DNA of 64,000 bases from assembly GCF_010686765.1 (NCBI RefSeq), contig NZ_JAAGWF010000010.1, forward strand, positions 283,906 through 347,905, given 5' to 3'. A program made the position numbers and the translations under genes. Source of the DNA: Geodermatophilus sabuli (GTDB taxonomy: Bacteria; Actinomycetota; Actinomycetes; Mycobacteriales; Geodermatophilaceae). Shown here in pieces: positions 7,351 through 16,183 of this stretch (positions are counted from its first letter, which is position 1; every line of letters begins with the position of its first letter). The notes beneath the pieces are model-generated. The model saw nothing but the letters and a program-made list of their open reading frames with translations. It made no database searches and had not been told where the DNA came from.

Positions 7351-8967
7351 TCAGCCCTGCTCGCGCCAGACCTCGTCCCAGATGACGCCGGTGTTGACCA
7401 GGATCGGCGGGATCATGGTGGTCAGACCGGGACCGTGCACCCCCTGGGCGGCGAGGTTGGCCGGTGCGAAGGCCAGACCGAACGGCGCGTAGAAGTTCTC
7501 CGCGATGTGCTGCGACGCCTGCTCGTAGAGGTCGGCGCGCTGGTCCTCGTCCAGGGTGCCGGCCGCGTCGGTCAGCAGCTGGTCGAGCTCCGGGTCGGAG
7601 ATGCCGCTGAACGGCGACGTGGACGCGAAGCGGAACGCCACGCCGACACCGGCGGCCGGGTCCCAGGCGCCGGCGGTCTGCAGCATCGCCTGCCAGGTGC
7701 CACCGGTGAACTCCTGGATGAGGGTGGACAGCTGGTAGTCCTCGATCGTCACGTCGATGCCCGCCTCCTGCCACTGGGTCTGCAGCGCCGTGTTGACCTG
7801 GGTGGCCACGTAGGCGCCGAGCGTGCCCAGCTTCACCTGCAGGCCGCCGAGCTCCTCGACGAGCTGCCGCGCCCGCTCCGGGTCGTACTCCGGGTAGCCC
7901 TCGACGTCCTCCATGTAGAAGAGCCCGCCCGGCCCGGTGAAGGACTGGCTGACCGGGTACTCGCCGCCGAACAGGCCCTCGGCGATGGCGTCGAAGTCGG
8001 TCGCCGCGTAGATGGCCTCACGGGCCCGCGGGTCGTCGAACGGCGCCGCCCGGGTGTTGAGCTGGATGACGTAGGGCGACGTCGCCGGCTGCACGGTCAC
8101 CTGCAGCTGGTCGTTGGACTGGGCCTGCTCCAGCAGCGGGGTGGTGCTCAGGCCCTCGTAGGCCTGCGCCTGACCGGCCTGCAGCGCCTGGTAGGCCGGC
8201 TGGTCGCCACCGATCGACTGGAAGGTGAGCCGGTCCAGGTAGGGCAGGCCCTCCTCGAAGTAGTTCTCGTTGCGCTCGAGCACCAGCGTGGAGCTGAGCT
8301 GGTTCTCGACGACCGTGAACGGACCGGCGCCGACCGGGGTGATCTTGAACGACTCCTCGCCCTGCTGCTGCAGCGCGGTCGGCGAGGCGATCCAGTTGAC
8401 GTTGCTGGCCGGGAACGACGCCAGCACCGAGGCGTTCGGTGCGGTGAAGTTGAGCCGGATCGTCAGCGGGTCGAGCACCTCGATGGCCGGGTCGGCCAGC
8501 TGCCAGGTCGGCTTGCAGGTGCAGGGCGAGGCCAGGGCCCGCTCCCAGTTGAACCGCACCGCCTCGGCGTCCATCGGGGTGCCGTCGGAGAACTGGATGC
8601 CGTCGCGCAGCGTGACGGTGAAGCTCAGGCCGTCCTCGGCGATCTCGAAGCTCTCGGCCTGGTTGGGCTCGATGCGGGCGTTGGAGCCGTCGTCGTCGGC
8701 CCGGAGGAGGAACAGCCCGCCGAAGATGGCTTGCTGCATGGAGATGTTCGCCCCGCCGGTGGTGTTGGTCGCCGGGTCGAGGCCGGTGGGCCAGCTGCCG
8801 GCGAAGGCGGCGTCCTCGAGCACCGTCACCTCACCGCCGCGCTGCGGTTCCCCCGCGTCGGTCTGAGCGGCTCCGGTACCGCTGTCTCCTCCGTCGTCGC
8901 CGCCGCCGCAGGCCGTGAGGGCCAGGGCGGTGGCGAGGAGGAGGGACGGGATCGTCCTCTTCGTCAT
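7351..8967 (-). CDS. Peptide/nickel-type ABC substrate-binding lipoprotein (SBP family 5), paralogue 2
   Basis: A 538-residue lipoprotein, the same length as the binding protein at 2118-3734 and very similar throughout; for example both contain QSIGGDQPAYQALQAGQAQA and end in EVWREQ. Signal peptide with lipobox LTAC (Cys20). ATG 8967 is preceded by GGGGAGCACCCAC, nearly identical to the leader of its paralogue. No permease or ATPase genes follow it, so it probably delivers ligand to the DppBC-like transporter encoded with paralogue 1. The copies differ mostly in the linker and scattered surface positions, suggesting a related but perhaps distinct ligand. Confidence 0.93.
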   Translation of the reverse strand: MTKRTIPSLLLATALALTACGGGDDGGDSGTGAAQTDAGEPQRGGEVTVLEDAAFAGSWPTGLDPATNTTGGANISMQQAIFGGLFLLRADDDGSNARIEPNQAESFEIAEDGLSFTVTLRDGIQFSDGTPMDAEAVRFNWERALASPCTCKPTWQLADPAIEVLDPLTIRLNFTAPNASVLASFPASNVNWIASPTALQQQGEESFKITPVGAGPFTVVENQLSSTLVLERNENYFEEGLPYLDRLTFQSIGGDQPAYQALQAGQAQAYEGLSTTPLLEQAQSNDQLQVTVQPATSPYVIQLNTRAAPFDDPRAREAIYAATDFDAIAEGLFGGEYPVSQSFTGPGGLFYMEDVEGYPEYDPERARQLVEELGGLQVKLGTLGAYVATQVNTALQTQWQEAGIDVTIEDYQLSTLIQEFTGGTWQAMLQTAGAWDPAAGVGVAFRFASTSPFSGISDPELDQLLTDAAGTLDEDQRADLYEQASQHIAENFYAPFGLAFAPANLAAQGVHGPGLTTMIPPILVNTGVIWDEVWREQG

Positions 8968-9008
8968 GTGGGTGCTCCCCTTGCTGGGATCGCGGGATCG
9001 GCCTGCGC

Positions 9009-9024
9009 GTGATGCAGGTCACTG
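9009..9024. promoter_or_regulatory. GTGA-N6-TCAC dyad upstream of second binding-protein gene
   Basis: GTGATGCAGGTCACTG carries the same GTGA-N6-TCAC dyad as 3836-3851, about 42-57 bases before the start codon at 8967. Candidate Crp/GlxR-type operator. Confidence 0.45.
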
Positions 9025-9066
9025 CGCGCGTCAACGTCCACCGGCGGGCGCGACCATCGTGAGATG

Positions 9067-9094
9067 TCTTCCGCCTCACGGGAGACAAGTTCGC
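9067..9094. promoter_or_regulatory. Second copy of the shared upstream box (GACAAGTTCG)
   Basis: TCTTCCGCCTCACGGGAGACAAGTTCGC aligned in parts with 3897-3924: CTTCC at the left and GAGACAAGTTCG or AAGACAAGTTCG at the right. It sits 43 bases beyond the GTGA dyad; the spacing in the other copy is 46. Candidate common operator of both binding-protein genes. Confidence 0.45.
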
Positions 9095-9181
9095 TGCCGG
9101 CGCGCTGACCTGGGGCTTCGTCCATAACGGTTCGATCGCGACGGGCTCTCCGGCGGCTCCCCACCGTGGCAGGCTCGCGCG

Positions 9182-9790
9182 GTGGAGTTCGCCGACGTCG
9201 TCCGCCGCCGCCGCATGGTCCGGGACTACGACCCCGACCGGCCGGTGCCTCCGGAGGTGCGGGAGCGCCTGCTGGAGCACGCCGTCCGCGCGCCGTCGGC
9301 CGGCTTCACCCAGGGGTGGGCGTTCCTCGTGCTCGAGTCCCCCGAGGAGCGCGAGCGGTTCTGGACGGCGACCGCCCCGGCCCGGCCGGCAGGGGCGCCC
9401 GACGCCTGGCTGACCCGGATGCGCCGGGCGCCCCTGCTGGTGGTGCCGATGTCGGACGAGTCGGCGTACCTGGCCCGCTATGCCGAGCCCGACAAGGGCT
9501 GGACCGACCGCGACCGGGCCCGCTGGCCGGTCCCCTACTGGGACGTCGACACCGGCATGGCGGCGCTGCTGGTGCTGCTGACCGCGGTCGACGAGGGGCT
9601 GGGCGCCTGCTTCTTCGGCGTCCCCGGGGACCGGGTCGACGCGTTCCGGGCGGCGTTCGGCGTGCCGGAGGCCTACCGGCCGGTGGGCTGCGTCTCCGTC
9701 GGTTATCCGGGCCCCGGGGACCGGCGCTCACCGTCGCTGCGACGGGGCCGGCGGCCGCTGGACGAGACCGTGCACCGCGGCCGCTGGTGA
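9182..9790 (+). CDS. Nitroreductase-family FMN oxidoreductase
   Basis: A 202-residue protein of the nitroreductase/FMN-reductase fold. The N-terminal VVRRRRMVRDYDPDRPVP is the phosphate-binding start of these enzymes, AVRAPSAGFTQGWAFLVLE the second flavin contact, and GLGACFFGVPGDRVDAFRAAFGVP with VGCVSVGYPG the C-terminal FMN region. It would use NAD(P)H to reduce a quinone, nitro or enone compound; the physiological substrate is unknown. It starts at GTG 9182 close to the conserved motif. The SDR gene starts directly at the base after its stop codon, so they form a two-gene unit. Confidence 0.88.
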   Translation: MEFADVVRRRRMVRDYDPDRPVPPEVRERLLEHAVRAPSAGFTQGWAFLVLESPEERERFWTATAPARPAGAPDAWLTRMRRAPLLVVPMSDESAYLARYAEPDKGWTDRDRARWPVPYWDVDTGMAALLVLLTAVDEGLGACFFGVPGDRVDAFRAAFGVPEAYRPVGCVSVGYPGPGDRRSPSLRRGRRPLDETVHRGRW

Positions 9791-10570
9791 GTGGTTGACT
9801 CCTCCCCCGTGCCCTCCGAGAACTCCCGCGCCGTCCTGGTCACCGGCGGCTCCCGCGGCATCGGCCGCGCGATCGCGCAGGCCTTCGCCGCCCGTGGCGA
9901 CCGCGTCGCCGTCCACTGGGGCAGCTCCCGGGAGCGCGCCGAGCAGGTGCTGGCCGAGCTCCCCGGCGTCGGGCACCTGCTGGTGCAGGCCGACCTGGGC
10001 GACCCGGACGCGGTGGCGCGGATGGTCGACGAGGCGGCGGCGGGCCTGGACGGGCTGCAGGTGCTGGTCAACAACGCGGGGGTCTTCACCGCGCACCCGC
10101 CGCTGCGCACCTCCTACGCCGAGTGGCAGGCCGCCTGGTCCCGGACGCTGGCGGTCAACCTGATCGGTGCCGCCAACGCCACCTTCCGGGCGGTGCCGCA
10201 CCTGGTCGCGGCCGGCGGCGGTGCGGTCGTCAACGTCTCCAGCCGGGGCGCGTTCCGGGGCGAGCCGGACAACCCGGCGTACGGGGCGTCCAAGGCCGGG
10301 CTCAACGCCTTCGGGCAGTCGATGGCGCTCGCACTGGCGCCGCACGGCATCTCGGTCGGCACGGTCGCGCCCGGCTTCGTCCAGACGGAGATGGCCCGCG
10401 AGGTGCTCGACGGCCCGGGTGGGGACGCCGTCCGGGCGCAGTCGCCCTACGGCCGGGTCGCCCGCCCGGAGGAGGTGGCCTCGGCGGTGCTGTGGCTGGC
10501 GTCGGCGGAGGCGCGGTTCTCCACCGGCACCATCATCGACGTCAACGGGGCGTCCTACCTACGGCAGTGA
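9791..10570 (+). CDS. Short-chain dehydrogenase/reductase (SDR)
   Basis: A 259-residue classical SDR. The cofactor motif VLVTGGSRGIGRAIAQAF is near residue 15; NNAGVF follows, then the catalytic Ser (NVSSRG) and YGASKAGLNAF giving Tyr and Lys. The C-terminal PEEVASAVLWLASAEARFSTG and DVNG are standard. It resembles FabG-like 3-oxoacyl reductases but SDR substrate cannot be deduced. GTG 9791 immediately follows the nitroreductase stop; GTG 9809 is an alternative that would remove six residues. Convergent with hisH 26 bases downstream. Confidence 0.9.
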   Translation: MVDSSPVPSENSRAVLVTGGSRGIGRAIAQAFAARGDRVAVHWGSSRERAEQVLAELPGVGHLLVQADLGDPDAVARMVDEAAAGLDGLQVLVNNAGVFTAHPPLRTSYAEWQAAWSRTLAVNLIGAANATFRAVPHLVAAGGGAVVNVSSRGAFRGEPDNPAYGASKAGLNAFGQSMALALAPHGISVGTVAPGFVQTEMAREVLDGPGGDAVRAQSPYGRVARPEEVASAVLWLASAEARFSTGTIIDVNGASYLRQ

Positions 10571-10596
10571 CATGGCGGTCCTACCGGACCGCGACG

Positions 10597-11241
10597 TCAC
10601 AGGCTGCGCAGCCAGTTGCTGAGCAGCTGGGCTCCGGCGTCCCCGCTCTTCTCGGGGTGGAACTGGGTCGCCGACAGCGCGCCGTTCTCGACCCCGGCCA
10701 CGAACCGGTCGCCGTGCTCGGCCCAGGTGACCACCGGCGGCTTCAGCGGGGAGGGCGTGCCGTCGCTGCCGAGCGGGAAGTCCCGCACGCCGTAGGAGTG
10801 CACGAAGTAGAAGCGCTGGTCCTCGAGCCCGTCGAACAGCACGCTGCTCTCGGGCACCTGCACGGTGTTCCAGCCCATGTGCGGCAGGACCGGGGCGTCC
10901 AGCGGCTCGACGACGCCGGGCCACTCGCCGCAGCCCTCGGCGTCGTGGCCGTGCTCCACTCCCCGCTCGAAGAGGATCTGCATGCCCACGCAGACGCCGA
11001 GCACCGGCCGCCCGCCGGCCAGCCGCCGGCCGATCACCCGCGGACCGTCGACGGCGCGCAGCCCGTCCATGCACGCGGCGAACGCGCCGACCCCGGGGAC
11101 GACGAGCCCGTCGGCCTCCAGGGCCTCCTGCGGGTCGGCGGTCACCGTGACGTCGGCACCGACGCGGGCCAGCGCCCGCTCGGCCGAGCGCAGGTTGCCC
11201 GAGCCGTAGTCGAGGACCGCCACCTTCTTCACGCCTGCCAC
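10597..11241 (-). CDS. hisH: Imidazole glycerol phosphate synthase, glutamine amidotransferase subunit
   Basis: 214 residues, the usual HisH length. [18 protein letters not shown] at the start, the nucleophile Cys in [14 protein letters not shown], and the His/Glu of the triad in [10 protein letters not shown] identify a class I glutaminase of the HisH type. With HisF it makes IGP and AICAR in histidine synthesis. It is the last his gene in the cluster; hisA (priA) and hisF, which often follow, are absent here and opposite-strand genes come instead. Start at GTG 11241 or GTG 11232, the latter giving the more usual N-terminus [10 protein letters not shown]. Confidence 0.95.
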   Translation of the reverse strand: MAGVKKVAVLDYGSGNLRSAERALARVGADVTVTADPQEALEADGLVVPGVGAFAACMDGLRAVDGPRVIGRRLAGGRPVLGVCVGMQILFERGVEHGHDAEGCGEWPGVVEPLDAPVLPHMGWNTVQVPESSVLFDGLEDQRFYFVHSYGVRDFPLGSDGTPSPLKPPVVTWAEHGDRFVAGVENGALSATQFHPEKSGDAGAQLLSNWLRSL

Positions 11242-11301
11242 GCTACCGACCAGCGCGGGGCGGCCTGCGTCTGTTCCCGCCGGCCGGCCCCGTCCACGGC
11301 T

Positions 11302-11475
11302 CTACAGCCGGAGGATGGCCGAGGCGGTGGCCAGCAGGGCCGCGACCAGCAGGACGACGGCGAAGAACACCTGCGGACCGGTGCGGCCCTCGGTGTCGGA
11401 GTCGGCCTTCCAGATGCTCCAGGCACCCCCGAGCAGGAAACCGCCCAGCACCAGCAGCAGGACCTCGAACGTCAT
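11302..11475 (-). CDS. Small two-helix membrane protein in the his operon
   Basis: A 57-residue ORF. Reading from ATG 11475: MTFEVLLLVLGGFLLGGAW is a first membrane helix, then a polar loop with WKADSDTEGRTGPQ, then VFFAVVLLVAALLATASAIL as a second helix, ending in LRL and TAG. It lies between hisB (19-base gap) and hisH (60-base gap) on the same strand. A small uncharacterised gene at this position of the his operon is, to my recollection, seen in other actinobacteria. No enzymatic motif is present; a role in histidine synthesis is only suggested by location. Confidence 0.75.
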   Translation of the reverse strand: MTFEVLLLVLGGFLLGGAWSIWKADSDTEGRTGPQVFFAVVLLVAALLATASAILRL

Positions 11476-11494
11476 GCGGGGAGTGCCACGGCGG

Positions 11495-12091
11495 CTACAG
11501 CGCGCCCTTCGTGGAGGGGACGTCGGTGATGCGGGGGTCGAGGGCGACGGCGGCGCGCAGGGCGCGGGCCAGCGCCTTGAACTGGCCCTCGACGATGTGG
11601 TGGGCGTCGCGGCCGGCGTAGAGGACCCGGACGTGCAGGCTGATCCGCGCGTTGAACGCGAAGGACTCCAGCACGTGCTTGGTCAGGCTGGTCGGGTAGT
11701 CCGGCCCGATCATCGGCGTCATGTCCGCCGGCTCGGCGTGCACGAAGTACGGCCGGCCGGAGAGGTCGACCGCCGCCTGGGCGAGCACCTCGTCCATGGG
11801 GATGGTGGCGTCGCCGTAGCGGGTGATGCCGCGCTTGTCCCCCAGCGCCTGCGCGAAGGCCTGGCCCAGGGCGATCGCGACGTCCTCGACGGTGTGGTGG
11901 GCGTCGATGTGCAGGTCGCCGTCGGCCCGCACGGTCAGGTCGATGCCGCTGTGCCGGGACAGCGCCGTGAGCATGTGGTCGTAGAAGCCGACCCCGGTGC
12001 TGATCGAGCTCGTGCCGGTGCCGTCGAGGTCGAGCTCGACGACGAGCTTGGTCTCACTGGTCTCCCGCTCGACCCGTGCGGTGCGCGTCAT
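11495..12091 (-). CDS. hisB: Imidazoleglycerol-phosphate dehydratase
   Basis: A 198-residue HisB. Metal and catalytic motifs are clear: [35 protein letters not shown] in the first half, and their repeats [36 protein letters not shown] in the second (each pseudo-repeat gives HHxxE). It removes water from IGP to give imidazole-acetol phosphate. ATG 12091 is preferred since GGGAGG lies about 9 bases upstream; ATG 12100 overlaps the hisC stop (ATGA) but directly abuts the same GGAGG, leaving no spacer. Operon with hisC and hisD. Confidence 0.95.
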   Translation of the reverse strand: MTRTARVERETSETKLVVELDLDGTGTSSISTGVGFYDHMLTALSRHSGIDLTVRADGDLHIDAHHTVEDVAIALGQAFAQALGDKRGITRYGDATIPMDEVLAQAAVDLSGRPYFVHAEPADMTPMIGPDYPTSLTKHVLESFAFNARISLHVRVLYAGRDAHHIVEGQFKALARALRAAVALDPRITDVPSTKGAL

Positions 12092-12096
12092 GTGGC

Positions 12097-13209
12097 TCAT
12101 CCTCCCTCAGTGGTGCGGTGCTCCGGCGCGACCTCACCCAACGCGGTGAGGAAGGCCTCGGTCTCCTCCGTGGTGCCCGCGGTGACCCGCAGCCAGCCGG
12201 GCAGCCCGACGTCGCGGACCAGCACGTCGTGCTCCAGCAGGGCCCGCCAGGCGGCCGGGGCGTCGGCGAAGCGACCGAAGAGGACGAAGTTCGCGTCGCT
12301 GGGCACGCTGGTCAGCCCCAGGCCCGGCAGTGCGGCGACGATGCGGTCGCGCTCGGCCCGGACCGCGTCGACGGTGGCCAGCAGCGCGTCGGTGTGCGCC
12401 AGCGCCGTCCGCGCGGCCGCCTGGGTCAGCGAGCTCAGGTGGTAGGGCAGCCGGACCAGCTGCAGGGCGTCGACGACGGCGGGGTCGGCGGCCAGGTAGC
12501 CCAGCCGGAGTCCGGCCATGCCGAAGGCCTTGCTCATCGTGCGGCTGACGACCAGCCGCGGGCGGCCGGGCAGCAGGGTGAGGGCCGAGGCGGTGCCCGC
12601 CCGGGCGAACTCGGCGTAGGCCTCGTCGACGACGACCACCCCGCTGGTCGCGTCGTAGAGCTCGCAGACGGTGTCGAGCGGCACCGCGGTGCCGGTCGGG
12701 TTGTTGGGGCTGGTCACGAAGACGACGTCGGGCGCGACCTCGCGGACCTGGGCCGCGGCGGCGGCCGGGTCGATGCCGAAGTCGGGACGGCGGTGCCCGT
12801 CGACCCACGCGGTGCCTGTGCCCGCGGCGATGATCGGGTGCATCGAGTAGGACGGCGTGAAGCCCAGCGCCGTGCGGCCGGACCCGCCGAAGGTCTGCAG
12901 GACCTGCTGGAGGACCTCGTTGCTGCCGTTGGCCGCCCACACCTGTTCCCGGGCGATCGTCGCGCCGCCGGTCCGGCCCAGGTAGGCCGCCAGGTCGCTG
13001 CGCAGCTCGAGGGCGTCCCGGTCGGGGTAGCGGTTGAGCTCCCGCGCCGCCGTGGCCAGCGCCGCGCCGAGGTCGGCGAGCAGCGCCGGCGGCAGCGGGT
13101 GCGGGTTCTCGTTGGTGTTGAGCCGGTAACGGGCCGGCAGCTGCGGTGCGCCGTAGGGCGAGCGGCCGCGCAGCTCCGGCCGCAGCGGGAGGTCGTCGAG
13201 CGACGTCAT
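12097..13209 (-). CDS. hisC: Histidinol-phosphate aminotransferase
   Basis: 370-residue fold-type I PLP enzyme. [17 protein letters not shown] at the N-terminus is the HisC signature, [14 protein letters not shown] binds the cofactor, [11 protein letters not shown] holds the Asp and Tyr that contact PLP, and [18 protein letters not shown] carries the Schiff-base Lys. It converts imidazole-acetol phosphate to histidinol phosphate. Start ATG 13209 overlaps the hisD stop (ATGA) and its own stop is next to the hisB start, indicating coupled translation in the order hisD-hisC-hisB. Confidence 0.96.
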   Translation of the reverse strand: MTSLDDLPLRPELRGRSPYGAPQLPARYRLNTNENPHPLPPALLADLGAALATAARELNRYPDRDALELRSDLAAYLGRTGGATIAREQVWAANGSNEVLQQVLQTFGGSGRTALGFTPSYSMHPIIAAGTGTAWVDGHRRPDFGIDPAAAAAQVREVAPDVVFVTSPNNPTGTAVPLDTVCELYDATSGVVVVDEAYAEFARAGTASALTLLPGRPRLVVSRTMSKAFGMAGLRLGYLAADPAVVDALQLVRLPYHLSSLTQAAARTALAHTDALLATVDAVRAERDRIVAALPGLGLTSVPSDANFVLFGRFADAPAAWRALLEHDVLVRDVGLPGWLRVTAGTTEETEAFLTALGEVAPEHRTTEGG

Positions 13210-14510
13210 GCGCGCTGCCGGGCCCGGACGGCGGCGGCGTGCGCCGGCAGGTCCTCGGATCCGGCGAGGGCGTCGATGTGCGCGGCGGCCCCGGCGAGGG
13301 CCTGCTCGTCGTACTCGACGACGTGGATGCCGCGCAGGAACGACTGCACCGACAGGCCGCTGGAGTGCCGGGCGCAGCCGCCGGTCGGCAGCACGTGGTT
13401 GGAGCCGGCCAGGTAGTCGCCGAGGGACACCGGCGACCAGGCGCCGACGAAGACCGCGCCGGCGTTGCGCACCCGCAGGGCGACCGCCCGCGGGTCGCGG
13501 GTCTGGATCTCCAGGTGCTCGGCGGCGTACGCGTCGACCACCCGGAGCCCGGCGTCGAGGTCGTCGACCAGGACGACGCCGGACTGGCTGCCGTCCAGCG
13601 CGGTGGTGATCCGGTCGGAGTGCTTGGTCGCCGCCACCTGGCCGGGGACGAGCGCCAGGACGGCGTCGGCCAGCTGCTCGCTCGTCGTCACCAGCACCGC
13701 ACCGGCCAGCGGGTCGTGCTCGGCCTGGCTGATCAGGTCGGCGGCCACGTGCACGGGGTCGGCGGTGTCGTCGGCGAGGATCGCCACTTCGGTGGGGCCG
13801 GCCTCGGAGTCGATCCCGATCAGACCGCGCAGCAGCCGCTTGGCCGCCGTCACGTAGACGTTGCCCGGGCCGGTGACCATGTCCACCGGCTCGCAGCTGC
13901 CCGCGCCGTAGCCGAACACGGCGATCGCCTGGGCGCCGCCCACGGCGTACACCTCGGTGATGCCCAGCAGGGCACAGGCGGCGAGGACGCCGGGGTCGGG
14001 CAGCCCGCCGTTGTCGCGCTGCGGCGGGGAGGCGACCGCGATCGACTCCACGCCGGCGAGCTGGGCCGGGACGACGTTCATCACGACGCTGGACAGCAGC
14101 GGAGCCAGGCCGCCCGGGACGTAGAGGCCCACCCGGCGCACCGGCAGCCAGCGCTCGGTGACCGTGCCGCCGGGGACGACCTGGGTGGTGACGTCGGTGC
14201 GGCGCTGGTCGGCGTGCACCCGGCGGACGCGGGCGATCGCCTCCTCGAGCGCCGCCCGGACGGCGGGGTCGATCCCGGCCAGCGCGGCCTCGATCGCCTG
14301 CGGCGGGACGGCGGGGTCCTCGAGGTCCACGCCGTCGAGGCGCGCGGTGATCTCACGGACGGCCTGGGCGCCGCGCAGCCGCACGTCCTCGCACAGCGGA
14401 CGCACCGTGGCCAGCACCGAGTCGATGTCGGTCGCGGCACGGGGCAGCAGGCCGGCGAGCTCACGCACTCCCGGCAGGGCCGATCCACGCAGGTCGATGC
14501 GGGCGAGCAC
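13206..14510 (-). CDS. hisD: Histidinol dehydrogenase
   Basis: 434 residues, full length for HisD. Recognisable blocks: [81 protein letters not shown] and the C-terminal [11 protein letters not shown] with [15 protein letters not shown]; the zinc ligands lie in these. It oxidises histidinol to histidine in two NAD-dependent steps. GTG 14510 starts MLARIDLRG, the usual N-terminus. It is the first gene of the his operon; 110 bases separate it from the divergent LON-domain gene. Confidence 0.97.
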   Translation of the reverse strand: MLARIDLRGSALPGVRELAGLLPRAATDIDSVLATVRPLCEDVRLRGAQAVREITARLDGVDLEDPAVPPQAIEAALAGIDPAVRAALEEAIARVRRVHADQRRTDVTTQVVPGGTVTERWLPVRRVGLYVPGGLAPLLSSVVMNVVPAQLAGVESIAVASPPQRDNGGLPDPGVLAACALLGITEVYAVGGAQAIAVFGYGAGSCEPVDMVTGPGNVYVTAAKRLLRGLIGIDSEAGPTEVAILADDTADPVHVAADLISQAEHDPLAGAVLVTTSEQLADAVLALVPGQVAATKHSDRITTALDGSQSGVVLVDDLDAGLRVVDAYAAEHLEIQTRDPRAVALRVRNAGAVFVGAWSPVSLGDYLAGSNHVLPTGGCARHSSGLSVQSFLRGIHVVEYDEQALAGAAAHIDALAGSEDLPAHAAAVRARQRA

Positions 14511-14620
14511 GGGCGGACCTCCGGAGCGGGATCGGGAACACCCCAGGGTAGCCGCCGCCCTCAGGGCCCCCGGCGTCCTCCCGGTCGCCGGGCCGGAGCC
14601 CCGCCGTAGGCTCCGCAGAC

Positions 14621-15424
14621 GTGGGCGACCTGATCCCGCTCTTCCCGCTGGGGACCCCGCTGTTCCCCGGGGTGGTCCTCCCCCTGCAGGTCTTCGAGCC
14701 GCGGTACCGGCGGCTGGTCCGGGACCTGCTGGCCGTGCCAGAGGGCCGGCCGCGCTCCTTCGGCGTGGTCGCCATCCGGCAGGGCTGGGAGGTCGAGCAG
14801 GTCGCCCCGGCAGAGGCGCTCTACGACGTCGGCTGCACGGCCCGTGTGCAGGGCATCCGCCCCCAGCCCGACGGCGGGTTCCGGCTGGTGACGGTCGGGG
14901 GCGACCGCTTCCGGCTGCTCGACCTGGTGGTCGCCGAGGACCCGCCCTACCTGCGCGCCGAGGTCGAGTGGCTGGCCGACGAGGAGGCCGCCGAGGAGGC
15001 CGCCGGCGACCAGGACGAGCTCGGCCCGCCCGAGGGGGCCGAGCACCCCGCCGTTCTGGACGACCTGGTGTCCGACGTCGCCCGCGGGTCGATGGAGGTG
15101 CTGGTCCGGGGCGTCGGTGAGCTGTTCACCCGGTACGTGGTCGCCGTCGCCGGGTTGACCGGCGAGGGGCCCGATCTCGAGGGGGTCGGTGCCGGTGGGC
15201 TGCTCACCTCGGTGTCGGGCAACCCCCGGGCGCTGTCCTACCTGGTGGCCTCGGCGGCGCTGCTGACCACCGAGGACCGGCAGGCGCTGCTGGCCGAGTC
15301 CGCCACCCGGCGCCGGCTGCGCGCCGAGTCGCGGCTGCTGCGCCGCGAGCTGACCCTGCTGGAGACGGTCGGGGCGGTACCGGCCCCGCTGCAGCGGTTC
15401 GCCGGCCCCCGCAGCGTCAACTAG
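14621..15424 (+). CDS. LON substrate-binding (N-terminal) domain protein
   Basis: 267 residues formed by the N-terminal domain of Lon protease alone: [34 protein letters not shown] opens the domain, with a conserved barrel ([39 protein letters not shown]) and a helical tail. No ATPase or protease part follows. Such stand-alone proteins are widespread in actinobacteria and presumed to bind peptide or protein; the function is not established. GTG 14621. Its stop TAG shares CTAG with the stop of the convergent membrane-protein gene. Confidence 0.85.
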   Translation: MGDLIPLFPLGTPLFPGVVLPLQVFEPRYRRLVRDLLAVPEGRPRSFGVVAIRQGWEVEQVAPAEALYDVGCTARVQGIRPQPDGGFRLVTVGGDRFRLLDLVVAEDPPYLRAEVEWLADEEAAEEAAGDQDELGPPEGAEHPAVLDDLVSDVARGSMEVLVRGVGELFTRYVVAVAGLTGEGPDLEGVGAGGLLTSVSGNPRALSYLVASAALLTTEDRQALLAESATRRRLRAESRLLRRELTLLETVGAVPAPLQRFAGPRSVN

Positions 15425-16116
15425 CCACGCGTGGCGCCCTGGCGGGGCGCGGCACCGAGGGGCACCGGGCCGTAGGCCGGCGGCGGGGTGCCGTTGGCAG
15501 GGGGCGGGCCGTCGACCGGGGGTACCGGCGCCGCCGGCGCCGGGTCGGGACGGTCGAGGTCCTCCGCGGCGGCGAACAGCGTGGCCACGACGTAGACGAG
15601 GACGGCGGCGAACGGGCCGACGGCGAGGGCGGCCATGGACCCCAGCGACAGCCCCGTGGTCACCCGCGCGCCGACGTCGGTCAGCTGCCCCTGGGTGGGA
15701 CCAGGGCCGAGGAGCTCGCCGAGCTGCCAGGCGACCAGGGCGGCGAGCAGCGTGCCCGCGGCCAGGCCGAGCAGCGTGCCCACGCCGCGCCGGCGCCGCA
15801 GCCGCCAGGCGACCAGCCCGGCCAGCAGGCCCAGGCCGGTCAGCACGAGGGTGAAGACGCCGTCGTCGGCGACGAGCAGCTCGGCCGGGGGCCGGCCGAC
15901 CACCACGGGGCCGTCCGCGGTCACCTCGAACCGGGCTCTCGGTGCCAGCGCCCACCACAGCAGCCCGGCGGGGACGCCGGTGACCAGGAGCAGCCCGGCC
16001 AGCAGCAGGGAGCCCCGCAGATCGGCCCGCAGCTCCGCGGCGCCGGGCCACCGGCGACCGCCGGCCCGGGCGGTCGGCGGAGGCCCGGCGGGGCCGGGGA
16101 CGGGTGCGCTGTCCAC
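15421..16116 (-). CDS. Four-helix membrane protein, proline-rich C-terminus
   Basis: About 231 residues. Four hydrophobic segments: LLLAGLLLVTGVPAGLLWW, VFTLVLTGLGLLAGLVAW, LLGLAAGTLLAALVAWQLG and ALAVGPFAAVLVYVVATLF, with an extracytoplasmic loop (RFEVTADGPVVVGRPPAELL) between the first two and a Pro-rich cytoplasmic tail. The layout resembles actinobacterial DUF2567-like membrane proteins, but this is a shape match and not a sequence proof. The start is uncertain: GTG 16116 is chosen, TTG 16128 would add four residues, and neither has a clear ribosome-binding site. Convergent with the LON-domain gene with a 4-base overlap. Confidence 0.7.
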   Translation of the reverse strand: MDSAPVPGPAGPPPTARAGGRRWPGAAELRADLRGSLLLAGLLLVTGVPAGLLWWALAPRARFEVTADGPVVVGRPPAELLVADDGVFTLVLTGLGLLAGLVAWRLRRRRGVGTLLGLAAGTLLAALVAWQLGELLGPGPTQGQLTDVGARVTTGLSLGSMAALAVGPFAAVLVYVVATLFAAAEDLDRPDPAPAAPVPPVDGPPPANGTPPPAYGPVPLGAAPRQGATRG

Positions 16117-16183
16117 GACCCGAGTCAACCCCGGGCCGCGGTCGGGCTGTTCCCGGACCGCGGCCCGGCCGTCGGCGCCGGCG

